Of a stretch of 41,167 nucleotides of DNA, positions 31,313 through 39,353 are shown piece after piece (positions within the stretch are counted from its first letter, which is position 1; each line of letters begins with the position of its first letter). A program made the translations under genes and the position numbers. The notes beneath the pieces are model-generated. The model saw nothing but the letters and a program-made list of their open reading frames with translations. It had not been told where the DNA came from and ran no database searches. The DNA is from Deltaproteobacteria bacterium (lineage in GTDB: Bacteria > Bacillota > Desulfotomaculia > Desulfotomaculales > JAGUVT01), in contig JAGUVT010000131.1 in NCBI GenBank assembly GCA_020062745.1, positions 1 through 41,167 of the forward strand, in the 5' to 3' direction.

Positions 31313-31386
31313 TTTAGTAATAATATTAACAACTGCCTTTATTTATGTCAACCTTAAAAAAATTTTTTAACGAATATTATTAAATT
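31313..31386 (-). promoter_or_regulatory. Promoter of the zur-znu operon with two candidate repressor sites
   Basis: Minus strand TTGACA (31346-31351, perfect) and TAATAT (31323-31328) are 17 bases apart. tagtaataatattaac (31315-31330) overlaps the -10, and gaatattattaaatta (31372-31387) lies upstream of the -35. The two share an inverted AATATTATTA core, as expected for a Fur-family dimer binding twice. Confidence 0.65.
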
Positions 31387-31393
31387 ACATAAA

Positions 31394-31423
31394 GAAAAAA
31401 GGCGCTGTTTCCATTACAGCACC
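31394..31423 (-). terminator. Terminator overlapping the end of the second GT4 gene
   Basis: Minus strand stem ggtgctgt/acagcgcc (one wobble pair) with a 7-base loop and a run of six T. The 5' arm includes the last codons and stop of the glycosyltransferase gene. Confidence 0.85.
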
Positions 31424-32613
31424 CTCTCATTAATAGCATTATACTTTTTATCTTTCAATACCTCTTGATAACACACAATCAACCTCTGGGCACAACTGGC
31501 GGAAGAGAGCCGCTGGGCACTAATTACGGCCCGGCTACTCATTTCCTTTCGCAAGCGCTCATCTTTCAATAACTGACATACTCTATTGGTAAATTCTTTT
31601 TTCTCCAGGCCGGTCAGAAAACCATCCTTCCCTTCTTCAATCATCTCTGATACACCGTAAGCATCTACAACTACAGCCGGCAAGCCCGCAGATTTTGCTT
31701 CCCCGATAACCAGTCCCTGAGTTTCGGTAACAGAAGCAAAAACAAAGACATCGGCTCCGGTATAACAATGAATGACTTCGTTATACGGTAATAAACCGGT
31801 AAAGACTACTCCATCAGCAATTCCCAGATCAGCAACTTTTTTCTTGAGCGCACCTTCTGCCGGTCCGCTGCCGACCAGGACCAGCTTCGTCAGCGGATAA
31901 TCGTATCTCAAACTTTGAAAACATTCTAATAAAAATTCAATATTTTTCTCCTGACCCAACCGTCCGACAAAAAGCAGAATCTTCTCCTCCGGTGCAATCC
32001 CATACCTGTGGCGCAACCAGTTCGGATCTCCTTTTTGAAAGTCTTCTATCTTAATCCCGGTAGGCAAGATCTGTATGGGGGTGCGTACACCAATTTCCTG
32101 CAAGTAACTTCCAACAACTGCAGTAGGTACCAAAATAAGGTCGCAGCGGTTGCAGAAGTCCTTGCCAATCCTCTGAGTCAACTCCCTTGCGAGCTTCTGG
32201 TTAAAAGGAACATAATGAACATACTTCTCATAAATGGTATGGAAAGTAAAAACCAGCGGGACACCCAGCCGCCTGGCATATTGAGCCCCAAGACGGCCTA
32301 ATAAAAAAGGTGAATGGACATGAATCAAGTCCAGGTTCAAGCGTCTGATAAAAGGCCTTAAACGCAAAGAAAAGGGGATCGCCAGGGCAAAGTCAGGATT
32401 CGTAGGTGAGGGAATAGAAGCAAACCGGAAAACCCGGTTCTCCTTTTGACAATGACGGTAGTTCGGAGCAAAAACATATACTTCGTGACCACAATTCATA
32501 AGCTCCTCAGAAAAGGTCTGAATAGAACGCACCACCCCGCTGGTATAAGGCAGGTAACTATCAGTAAAGATACCGATCTTCAAGGCACTTGCTTCGCCCA
32601 AGATTAATTTCAA
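31414..32613 (-). CDS. GT4-family glycosyltransferase, diacylglycerol-glucosyltransferase-like
   Basis: A 399-residue GT-B glycosyltransferase. The N-terminus KIGIFTDSYLPYTSGVVRSI and the pair VHVHSPFLLGRLG-like (IHVHSPFLLGRLGAQYARRL) and FHTIYEKYVHYVP resemble the glucosyl- or mannosyl-diacylglycerol / phosphatidylinositol transferases. The C-terminal domain has LLFVGRLGQEKNIEFLLE and the EX7E motif ETQGLVIGEAKSAGLP. The annotated TTG overlaps the stop of the HAD gene by 4 bases but has no spaced ribosome site; a TTG ten codons further in (just before KIGIF) fits the family better. It probably glycosylates a membrane lipid; the sugar is unknown. Confidence 0.9.
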   Translation of the reverse strand: MKLILGEASALKIGIFTDSYLPYTSGVVRSIQTFSEELMNCGHEVYVFAPNYRHCQKENRVFRFASIPSPTNPDFALAIPFSLRLRPFIRRLNLDLIHVHSPFLLGRLGAQYARRLGVPLVFTFHTIYEKYVHYVPFNQKLARELTQRIGKDFCNRCDLILVPTAVVGSYLQEIGVRTPIQILPTGIKIEDFQKGDPNWLRHRYGIAPEEKILLFVGRLGQEKNIEFLLECFQSLRYDYPLTKLVLVGSGPAEGALKKKVADLGIADGVVFTGLLPYNEVIHCYTGADVFVFASVTETQGLVIGEAKSAGLPAVVVDAYGVSEMIEEGKDGFLTGLEKKEFTNRVCQLLKDERLRKEMSSRAVISAQRLSSASCAQRLIVCYQEVLKDKKYNAINERVL

Positions 32614-33080
32614 CCCCTTAGAGTGGCAACCAGCCGCTTGGGATACAGGAGCATATCCAGCCCATGATTTATGTCCGTAACCACCACATCAGCAGCCTGT
32701 AGAGCTTTAGCCGAGGCCCCCTCCGGCCCAAGCACCATAATTCCCAAAGCCGCTCCGGCCAGCATAAGACTGTCATTAACGCCGTTACCTACCGCAGCAG
32801 TAGCCTGCGTCCCCAATTTTTCAACGAACTTTTGCTTTGCCGGGGCGCCTAAAGGCTCGTTTAAGATTTCCACCCGGGCATTGATTCCCGCGCAGGCTGC
32901 CCGGCCGGTACCAAAAGTATCCGCTGTAATTACATAAATATCCACCGACCCGGCTAGGGTATTCAGCCTTTCCTCAACACCGGGTAATAAAACCCCGTCT
33001 AAAGCCATGGTCCCGTTAAAATCCAGCACCAGATACCGGATGGCCAGATCTCCCTTACCGGGTATACCAACCTCAATCAA
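32610..33080 (-). CDS. Soluble P-type-ATPase-like HAD protein
   Basis: A 156-residue HAD-fold protein like the soluble P-type ATPase homologues (COG4087). Motif I is LVLDFNGTMALDG, motif II VYVITAD-like (IYVITADTFG), the motif III Lys lies in GAPAKQKFVEKLG, and motif IV is AVGNGVNDSLML. Motif I has Asn where phosphatases have the second Asp (DxDGT), and motif IV reads GNG in place of GDG. The first Asp nucleophile is kept. The TTG at 33080 is used because GGAGGT lies 8 bases before it. It sits between phosphofructokinase (14-base gap) and the GT4 gene (4-base overlap). Substrate unknown. Confidence 0.82.
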   Translation of the reverse strand: MIEVGIPGKGDLAIRYLVLDFNGTMALDGVLLPGVEERLNTLAGSVDIYVITADTFGTGRAACAGINARVEILNEPLGAPAKQKFVEKLGTQATAAVGNGVNDSLMLAGAALGIMVLGPEGASAKALQAADVVVTDINHGLDMLLYPKRLVATLRG

Positions 33081-33094
33081 GATCCCGCACCTCC

Positions 33095-34198
33095 TCAATC
33101 ACCAAAGGATATACCCACCTGCCGGGCAGTGCATACCATGTCGCCGTCCGGCGGAACCAGCCGTTGCTCACCTACTGCCTCGGCCAGGGGCACCGAATCA
33201 ATATACGGGGTACGGAGGCAGACCATTTTACCGAATTCCCCAGCCATCACCAGATTGACCGCCCCAGTTCCATAGCGGGTGGCCAGAATACGATCAAAAG
33301 CCGTGGGAATGCCGCCGCGCTGGAGGTGGCCCAGAACAGTTGACCGTGATTCCATTCCCGTGCCTTCTTCAATTTGCTGCGCCACAATATTACCGATACC
33401 GCCCAGCCTGATCGGATCGAAGCTATCCTCCACCCTTCTTCTAACCACCATTTCGCCACCCAATGGTTTCGCTCCTTCAGCAATTACCACTATGCTAAAC
33501 TTTTTGCCCCCGTCTCTTCGCTCGGAAACCTTATCAATCACCCTTTCGATGCGATATGGGATTTCCGGGATCAGAATTATATCAGCGCCACCTGCCAACC
33601 CTGCTTCAAGCGCTATCCAACCGGCATAACGACCCATAACTTCCAGCACCATCACCCGGTGATGGGATTCCGCCGTAGTATGCAACTTATCTATAGCTTC
33701 GGTGGCGGTATTGAGAGCCGTATCAAAGCCAAAGGTCTGGTCGGTAGCAGAAAGATCATTGTCAATGGTCTTGGGTACCCCGACTACCGGTAATCCTTTC
33801 CGCTCATAAAATTCCTTGGCAATGCTGAGGCTGCCGTCGCCGCCGATGATGATCAAAGCATCAATAGCGTGAATATTGATATTTTCCATGGCCCGGTCGG
33901 AAACATCCCGAAAAACCTTCTCCCCGTTTATTACCATCGGGTAATAGAAAGGATTATCCCGGTTGGTAGTGCCTAAAATGGTGCCACCGCGCGGCAATAT
34001 CCCAACCACATCCTTTTCTGTCAGCTCCCGTGCCCGGTTCTGAATTAAACCGCCGAACCCGTTCTCAAAGCCGACCACTGAAAGACGATACTCCCTGATG
34101 GCAGTTTTAACTACCGCCCGGATAACCGCATTTAAACCAGGACAGTCCCCTCCCCCGGTTAACACCCCAATTCGCCTGACGGCCTTTTGTTGCGGCAT
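33095..34198 (-). CDS. 6-phosphofructokinase, ATP-type signature
   Basis: A 367-residue PFK converting fructose-6-phosphate to fructose-1,6-bisphosphate. It has RRIGVLTGGGDCPGLNAVIR, ILPRGGTILGTTNR, IIGGDGSLSIA (Gly after GGD is the ATP-type residue; PPi enzymes have Asp), VVGVPKTIDNDL and EVMGRYAGWIAL. It is longer than the about 320-residue allosteric bacterial PfkA, as in the mixed-substrate clade of actinobacteria and anaerobes. The ATG follows GGGAGGGA by 5 bases; a longer frame upstream covers the ribosome site. It heads an operon with the HAD and GT4 genes. Confidence 0.93.
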   Translation of the reverse strand: MPQQKAVRRIGVLTGGGDCPGLNAVIRAVVKTAIREYRLSVVGFENGFGGLIQNRARELTEKDVVGILPRGGTILGTTNRDNPFYYPMVINGEKVFRDVSDRAMENINIHAIDALIIIGGDGSLSIAKEFYERKGLPVVGVPKTIDNDLSATDQTFGFDTALNTATEAIDKLHTTAESHHRVMVLEVMGRYAGWIALEAGLAGGADIILIPEIPYRIERVIDKVSERRDGGKKFSIVVIAEGAKPLGGEMVVRRRVEDSFDPIRLGGIGNIVAQQIEEGTGMESRSTVLGHLQRGGIPTAFDRILATRYGTGAVNLVMAGEFGKMVCLRTPYIDSVPLAEAVGEQRLVPPDGDMVCTARQVGISFGD

Positions 34199-34248
34199 CA
34201 GCTTCCCTCCCAATTAAAAGCTACCCTTTTATACCACCTTAAGCATTT

Positions 34249-35019
34249 TCAGGCATTTTCTTTAATAAAGTTCAACACCACTTCATTGAAGCGCTCAGGC
34301 TGCTCCAGCATAATCATATGACCGGTCTCCGCAAAGGTTTCCAGACGAGCCGATGGAAGGTTATCACTCAGATAGCGGCTATACCCCGGCGGAGCCAGCA
34401 GATCATCAGCACCGGCAATAACTAAGGCCGGAACATTAATTGACGGCAAAGAAGCAGTAAGATCGAAACGGTTACAGGCACTGAAGTCTCTGTACCATAC
34501 TTCAGGCGGAGTGGCCGCCGAATCCTTAAGAGCCACGTCAAGCACCTGTTTTGCAGTCTTTCGCCCAAAAGCTAGTGCTATCAATCCCTCAAAATGCTTG
34601 CCGGTTTTGAACACGTTTAAAACTGAAGGCGGTACCGGCAGCTTGCCTCCCGTACCAACAAGCACCATCCCCTTAAGCTTCTCCGGGTAATGCAAAGCAA
34701 AATCCAGGGCAATAGCGCCGCCCATAGAGTGACCGACTATAAAAAACCGGTCTTTTATTAATTCCTCCGCCGCTTTAAGAATAAATTTTCGATAACCGCT
34801 TATTTCTTCAAAGGCCTTGCCACCGGAAGCTCCGTGTCCGGGCAGGTCTATTGCCACTATTTCATTCTCCCGGCTAAAATCATATAATTGAAGAACCCAG
34901 AAACTATGATGCCCACCAGCGCCATGGATTAACATTATTTTTTCTTGTCCTCCCGCCGGGTTTTCAGGAAACATTTTTAGATAAAAAACCTTCCGCCCAT
35001 TTTCTTCAAAAAACGGCAC
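34249..35019 (-). CDS. Alpha/beta hydrolase
   Basis: A 256-residue alpha/beta-fold hydrolase. LIHGAGGHHSFWVLQL forms the oxyanion region, and VGHSMGGAIALDFA holds the nucleophile Ser. GADDLLAPP holds the acid and TGHMIMLEQPERFN the catalytic His, so the triad is complete. No signal peptide. The substrate cannot be told; esters or C-C bonded acyl compounds are typical. The start is GTG, 8 bases after GGGAGGT. It lies 50 bases upstream of the phosphofructokinase gene on the same strand. Confidence 0.9.
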   Translation of the reverse strand: MPFFEENGRKVFYLKMFPENPAGGQEKIMLIHGAGGHHSFWVLQLYDFSRENEIVAIDLPGHGASGGKAFEEISGYRKFILKAAEELIKDRFFIVGHSMGGAIALDFALHYPEKLKGMVLVGTGGKLPVPPSVLNVFKTGKHFEGLIALAFGRKTAKQVLDVALKDSAATPPEVWYRDFSACNRFDLTASLPSINVPALVIAGADDLLAPPGYSRYLSDNLPSARLETFAETGHMIMLEQPERFNEVVLNFIKENA

Positions 35020-35042
35020 TTACAGCACCTCCCAAAATAATG

Positions 35043-35066
35043 AAAAACTACCGGCACCTTCGACCG
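35043..35066 (-). terminator. Weak terminator after the small membrane protein
   Basis: Minus strand ccgg-N8-ccgg followed by tagtttttc. The stem is only four base pairs, so this is a low-confidence call. Apart from the small gene at 35110-35268, the 35020-35331 gap shows nothing else. Confidence 0.3.
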
Positions 35067-35109
35067 GCAGATTAAAACTAGTACATTTTTACCTCATAAA
35101 CCAACCGGC

Positions 35110-35268
35110 TTAGTGATGAACATGGCAGCCCGGCAAGTCTCCACCGGTATTTTCTTCTTCATCCTCATAGGGCTTCCACATTGCAGTTAGGGCATAGCCC
35201 ATTGCTATTAAACCGATAGTAGTAATAATCCCAAAGATTATCCCCTGCCACCACTGAGTAAAAAACAA
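35110..35268 (-). CDS. Small single-span membrane protein with Cys-His tail
   Basis: A 52-residue protein: FFTQWWQGIIFGIITTIGLI starts the one membrane helix, followed by an acidic segment (YEDEEENTGGD) and ending GCHVHH. The start is TTG, 6 bases after GGAGGT, a strong ribosome site that argues for a real gene. The C-terminal Cys-His-x-His-His could bind a metal. It lies 63 bases downstream of the UPF0182 gene on the same strand. I recognise no family. Confidence 0.65.
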   Translation of the reverse strand: MFFTQWWQGIIFGIITTIGLIAMGYALTAMWKPYEDEEENTGGDLPGCHVHH

Positions 35269-35331
35269 CCCGCCACCTCCTCTTGCCTAAAGCCAGCCCC
35301 TGGTAAAGAAGCCGCCCTTATTATTTACTTT

Positions 35332-38067
35332 TCACGCTTTTGAGGCTAACTCGGCCAAAGTTTGTTTTAACCTGTTCAAAGTTTCGCCATAACCGGCCCA
35401 ATCTCCTGCTCTTAATTTAGCCTGGGCTTCATCGAAAAGTTGATTGGCCTGGCGGGCCAGAGCAGAAATATCCCTGGAAGCTGACGGTTCCTGCCCCGGC
35501 ACTTCCGGTTCGGCTGGAGTCCCAACCTCTACTTTGCCGCCAAAAATTCTTTCCAGCGCCTTTTCCAGGCTGGGCTCCATAACCACTTTATCTCCGTGCA
35601 CCACTATAACCCGCCGCAATTCCGGAATCTTGCTTTGCTCCGCCTGCAAGTAAAGAGGCTCTACATAAAGCAGGGCGTCCTTAACCGGTATAACCAATAG
35701 ATTCCCTCGGATTACCCTCGAACCGCGCTGATCCCATAGTGACAATTGCTGAGAAATAGTGGTATCCTGATTAATTCTGGCCTCCAACTGCATCGGGCCG
35801 TAAACCAGTTCCTGTTTTGGAAAGCTGTAAGAAAGAAGCCGGCCGTAGTTTTCACCATCCGACCTGGCTGACATCCAGGCAATCATATTCTTCTTATTCT
35901 GCGGCGTAAACGGCAAAATCAAAACAAACTCCGGTTTTTTCTCGCCGGCCATTTTAATTATAGTATAGTAAGGCTCCATTTGCCTTTCTTCACTGCCGTA
36001 AAGCTCGGTAGGCAAATTCCACTTGTCTTCCTTGTTATAAAAAACCTGCGGGTCTTCCATATGGTAAACGGCATACATCCCGGCCTGAATTTTAAACAAA
36101 TCAACCGGATACCGCAAGTGCCGGCGTAAATCTGAAGGCATTTGCTCCAGCGGTTTAAACATGCCCGGGAAAATTTTGCTGAAGGTACCGATCAGTGGGT
36201 CGGCCGGGTCGCTGACATAAAAATCAACCTGCCCCGTATAAGCGTCCACCACAACCTTTACCGAGTTGCGAATATAATTGTTGACCCTGTCGTAAGGCTC
36301 CGAATAGGGATAGCGATCCGTGGTGGTATAGGCATCCCACAGCCAGTAAAGCCTGCCTTCACTTAAAACAATATACGGATCATCATCATATTCCAAAAAA
36401 GGAGCGATTTTCGGCACCCGTTGATGAATGTTGCGGTAGTAGAGAACCCTGCTGTTATTATCCACGTCACTGGAAAGCAACAGTTTATAATCTCCCAGAG
36501 AAAAAGCAAACATCAACCGGCGCAGGAAATTCTCAAACTTAACGCCGCTTTCACCCTGGTAAGTAGTGTAAGCGTTATCGTCACCTTTGGGGTAATCAAA
36601 CTCCTGTGCCCTAGCATTTACAATCACATACTGGTCGGTTTGTTCCCCGTAATAAATCTCTGGCCGTTTTACCACCAGGTTGGTAGCAGTTACCGGCGGT
36701 ATATCCTTTATAAAAAACGCCGGCAACCCCTCGCCGGAAACTTCGTTGACCGGACTCATGGCAATTCCGTAACCGTGAGTATACTTGAGGCGCTGATTGA
36801 CCCACGTTTTAGCCTGCTCAGGTAATTTGGCCTGGTTAAGCTCACGGGTAGCCAGCATTACCTGGCGGTAACGGCCGTCAACATCATAGCGATCAATATC
36901 GATGTCCTTGAATTCATAGTAAAGCCGCATTTCCTGGAGTTGGCTGTACGTTTGCTGCAAAGGTTCCCAATCCCAGAGGCGGATATTTTCAATCGTATCT
37001 TTATTAGCCCGAATATCGCCGGCCGACAATACCCTGCTGGCGGGAAAGTCCTGTTTTTCAATCTTATCGAGGTTATACGCCCTTCTGGTGAACTGAATAT
37101 TTCTTTCCAGGTAAGGCTTCTCCACAACCATTTCACTCGGAGTAACCCTTAACTTTTGAACCAACCCCGGATAAATACCACCTAAAACAATAGATACCAC
37201 CACCAGCACACCAATGCTATACACCACGAGGCGAAAGCGCCGGAGGAAAACATTGACTAAAATCGCTATCGCACACACTACGGCAACAACAGTCAAAACC
37301 TTGTAAGCCAGCAGGTTGGCATGAACGGCAGTAAAACCGGCGCCCCAAACAGCTCCATGATGACCGAAAAGCAAGCCATACTGATCCAACTGGTACCCCC
37401 ATGCCTTCAAAGCAAAGAACAACGCAGCCAGAAAAGAAAGATGGTACCGCGCCGTAACAGACTGAAATATTCCACCTTGCACGCCATGAGTAGCATTGAT
37501 TAACGTATAAACTACAGCTACCCAGAAAGCAATAATAAAAATAGCCCAACTGGCTATTTTGTAGATAAAGACATAAAACGGCAGTTGAAAAACATAAAAC
37601 CCAATATCACGCCCAAAAACAGGATCTACCGTACCAAAAGAAGTAGGGTGCAAGAACTTTTGCAGTATAACCCAGTCCCCTGCCACAGAAAAACTAAAAA
37701 GAAGAGCAATAATCAGGCTTAAAATAAAATATCCAGCCGTTAAAAGTCCGGGCGTAATAAACTGTTTCCATGGGGATTCCTGTAAAGTAATAACGTTTTC
37801 TTCTCTAAAAACAGAAGCTTTTTGGATCGTTGACAGGAAAGGCTTACGGGTAAATAAAAGGTTGACCAAAAGCAACACAAAAAAGGCTCCGCCTACAACC
37901 ACTCTGATACCGATATCGGAAAAGATAATAGTAATAAAGGCCTGCTGGTAACCCAGGGAATAAAACCACAACCAGTCGGTATAAAGCCGTGCGCTGGCAT
38001 TAGCCAAAATCAAAAAAAGCACGATTATCCCTATAATTAATGTTGCTGCTAAACGCAATCTGGGCAA
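35332..38067 (-). CDS. UPF0182 family large membrane protein
   Basis: A 911-residue protein. About seven hydrophobic segments occupy the first 300 residues, starting LAATLIIGIIVLFLILANAS and then LYTDWLWFYSLGYQQAF, the UPF0182 signature. The remaining about 600 residues form a large probably extracytoplasmic domain (NLVVKRPEIYYGEQTDQYV; RVPKIAPFLEYDDDPYIV). The C-terminus ends in a helical segment of about 50 residues. The TTG at 38067 fits the family start and follows GAGGGGG by 9 bases. A longer frame (to 38157) would overlap the zinc-ribbon gene. The family's function is unknown. Confidence 0.93.
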   Translation of the reverse strand: MPRLRLAATLIIGIIVLFLILANASARLYTDWLWFYSLGYQQAFITIIFSDIGIRVVVGGAFFVLLLVNLLFTRKPFLSTIQKASVFREENVITLQESPWKQFITPGLLTAGYFILSLIIALLFSFSVAGDWVILQKFLHPTSFGTVDPVFGRDIGFYVFQLPFYVFIYKIASWAIFIIAFWVAVVYTLINATHGVQGGIFQSVTARYHLSFLAALFFALKAWGYQLDQYGLLFGHHGAVWGAGFTAVHANLLAYKVLTVVAVVCAIAILVNVFLRRFRLVVYSIGVLVVVSIVLGGIYPGLVQKLRVTPSEMVVEKPYLERNIQFTRRAYNLDKIEKQDFPASRVLSAGDIRANKDTIENIRLWDWEPLQQTYSQLQEMRLYYEFKDIDIDRYDVDGRYRQVMLATRELNQAKLPEQAKTWVNQRLKYTHGYGIAMSPVNEVSGEGLPAFFIKDIPPVTATNLVVKRPEIYYGEQTDQYVIVNARAQEFDYPKGDDNAYTTYQGESGVKFENFLRRLMFAFSLGDYKLLLSSDVDNNSRVLYYRNIHQRVPKIAPFLEYDDDPYIVLSEGRLYWLWDAYTTTDRYPYSEPYDRVNNYIRNSVKVVVDAYTGQVDFYVSDPADPLIGTFSKIFPGMFKPLEQMPSDLRRHLRYPVDLFKIQAGMYAVYHMEDPQVFYNKEDKWNLPTELYGSEERQMEPYYTIIKMAGEKKPEFVLILPFTPQNKKNMIAWMSARSDGENYGRLLSYSFPKQELVYGPMQLEARINQDTTISQQLSLWDQRGSRVIRGNLLVIPVKDALLYVEPLYLQAEQSKIPELRRVIVVHGDKVVMEPSLEKALERIFGGKVEVGTPAEPEVPGQEPSASRDISALARQANQLFDEAQAKLRAGDWAGYGETLNRLKQTLAELASKA

Positions 38068-38098
38068 ACACTTTACCCCCTCTGTTTTATCAAGTAAC

Positions 38099-38275
38099 TT
38101 AAAGAGGCTTCGGTACCTTCTGCGCACCGTCAGCTTCATGTTTGAGCTTGGCTTCACACCTCAAGCATACTGCCATCGGTTTTTTAGCCGGCATATCGTC
38201 ATCGTCATCACAGGGAGCGGATTTTAAAACTTCTTCTTCAATTACCCGGCTGCAAATGATGCATCGCACTGTCAC
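38099..38275 (-). CDS. Small zinc-ribbon protein upstream of UPF0182
   Basis: A 58-residue protein with CIICSRVIEEEV near the start, a Cys followed by five Asp (CDDDDD) in the middle and VCLRCEAKLKHE near the end. The Cys-x2-Cys pairs make a zinc ribbon like DUF2197-type small proteins. The GTG start has only a weak ribosome site, and a second GTG two codons later is possible. It ends 31 bases before the UPF0182 start and probably shares its transcript. Partner and role unknown. Nothing clear is seen in 38276-38364. Confidence 0.65.
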   Translation of the reverse strand: MTVRCIICSRVIEEEVLKSAPCDDDDDMPAKKPMAVCLRCEAKLKHEADGAQKVPKPL

Positions 38276-38364
38276 TCTTTAAGCACCCCGCTTTTAAAAC
38301 ATAATTACTTATTCGTCGTTTCATGCGCATATTCCTTCTTCCGGACTCTATAATAACATAAATA

Positions 38365-39054
38365 TTAAAGTCGCCGGGCATTTGCCCATTCTTCCATTAT
38401 ACTTACCCCGCCACTGGTTCCCAGGCGTACAGCCCCTGCATCCAACATGGCAAGGGCCGTAGCCAGATCACGGATACCCCCGGCAGCCTTTACTCCACAC
38501 CGTCCCTCAACTGTTTTGACCAAAAGCGCAACATCTGAAACAGTTGCGCCACCCTTGTTAAAACCAGTTGACGTTTTCACAAAATCGGCGCCAGCAGCTA
38601 CCGCCAGGCGGCAAGCAGATACTTTTTCATGTTCATCCAATAAACAAGTTTCCAGGATTATTTTTACTAGTGCTGAAGAATCAGTTTCCTTTACGGCATG
38701 CACCACACATTTCAGCTCTTTTTCTAAATATTTTTTATTGCCACTTTTTAGAAACCCGATATTCATCACTACATCCACCTCGCCAGCCCCCGCCAGCACC
38801 GCCTCTTTTGCTCCCATTGCTTTTACTGAAGGCATACTGGAACCTAAGGGAAAGCCAATAACAGAACATACCCTCATTCCCGTCCCTGCTAAATATTCAC
38901 TGGCCAGGGGCACATAGCATGGATTTATGCAAATAGCCGCAAAACCATAATGACAGGCCTGGTTGCTTAGTTCAATAATCTGAGACGGGGTAGCTTCAGG
39001 CTTGAGCAAAGTATGATCAATGGTACGGGCCAGGTTATCCAGGGGAAATATCAT
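38365..39054 (-). CDS. deoC: Deoxyribose-phosphate aldolase DeoC
   Basis: A 229-residue class I aldolase splitting 2-deoxyribose-5-phosphate into glyceraldehyde-3-phosphate and acetaldehyde. It has RTIDHTLLKPEATPSQI (conserved Asp and Lys), VIGFPLG, EVDVVMNIG, KIILETCLL and the Schiff-base lysine in DFVKTSTGF, then KAAGGIRD. The ATG at 39054 follows CAGGAG by 8 bases; a frame six codons longer has no ribosome site. It stands alone rather than in a nucleoside operon. Confidence 0.96.
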   Translation of the reverse strand: MIFPLDNLARTIDHTLLKPEATPSQIIELSNQACHYGFAAICINPCYVPLASEYLAGTGMRVCSVIGFPLGSSMPSVKAMGAKEAVLAGAGEVDVVMNIGFLKSGNKKYLEKELKCVVHAVKETDSSALVKIILETCLLDEHEKVSACRLAVAAGADFVKTSTGFNKGGATVSDVALLVKTVEGRCGVKAAGGIRDLATALAMLDAGAVRLGTSGGVSIMEEWANARRL

Positions 39055-39186
39055 ATTAACCACTCCTGTCATTTATATTCTAATCCCTCACGGCAAATCC
39101 TTCATGATCCTCTCGTCTATTTTTCTTCTAGCTCTTCTTGACTAATAAAGAATTTCTTTATATACTTGATTTAACCTGATACATGC

Positions 39187-39261
39187 AGGGGAGTAGCTCA
39201 ATGGTAGAGCAACGGTCTCCAAAACCGTAGGTTGCGGGTTCAAGTCCTGTCTCCCCTGCCA
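39187..39261 (+). tRNA. tRNA-Trp (anticodon CCA)
   Basis: A complete cloverleaf. The acceptor aggggag (39187-39193) pairs with ctcccct (39251-39257). The D arm is gctc-aatggta-gagc. The anticodon stem acggt/accgt has loop ctCCAaa. The T arm is gcggg-ttcaagt-cctgt, where the outer G-T pair is a wobble. Discriminator G and CCA (39259-39261) are encoded. Its 3' end is the expected attachment site of the integrase-bearing element that follows. Confidence 0.96.
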
Positions 39262-39275
39262 GAAAAGTGAGAAAT

Positions 39276-39307
39276 GGTAAGGCTTCCGTGGTTGGAAGTC
39301 CTTGCCA
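39276..39307. repeat. Inverted repeat between tRNA-Trp and integrase
   Basis: ggtaaggcttcc and ggaagtccttgcc are near-perfect reverse complements with loop gtggtt. It may be a terminator-like stem for the tRNA or integrase transcripts, or part of the attachment region. Confidence 0.5.
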
Positions 39308-39353
39308 TTAAAAATTCTAAGGCCATTTTGGGAGCAATTTGGGAGCAAACATT

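Noticed and set aside
35043-35331. Second gene in the gap before UPF0182's end
   Set aside because: Only the TTG-started 52-residue frame has a ribosome site and protein-like composition; other frames are short and unsupported.
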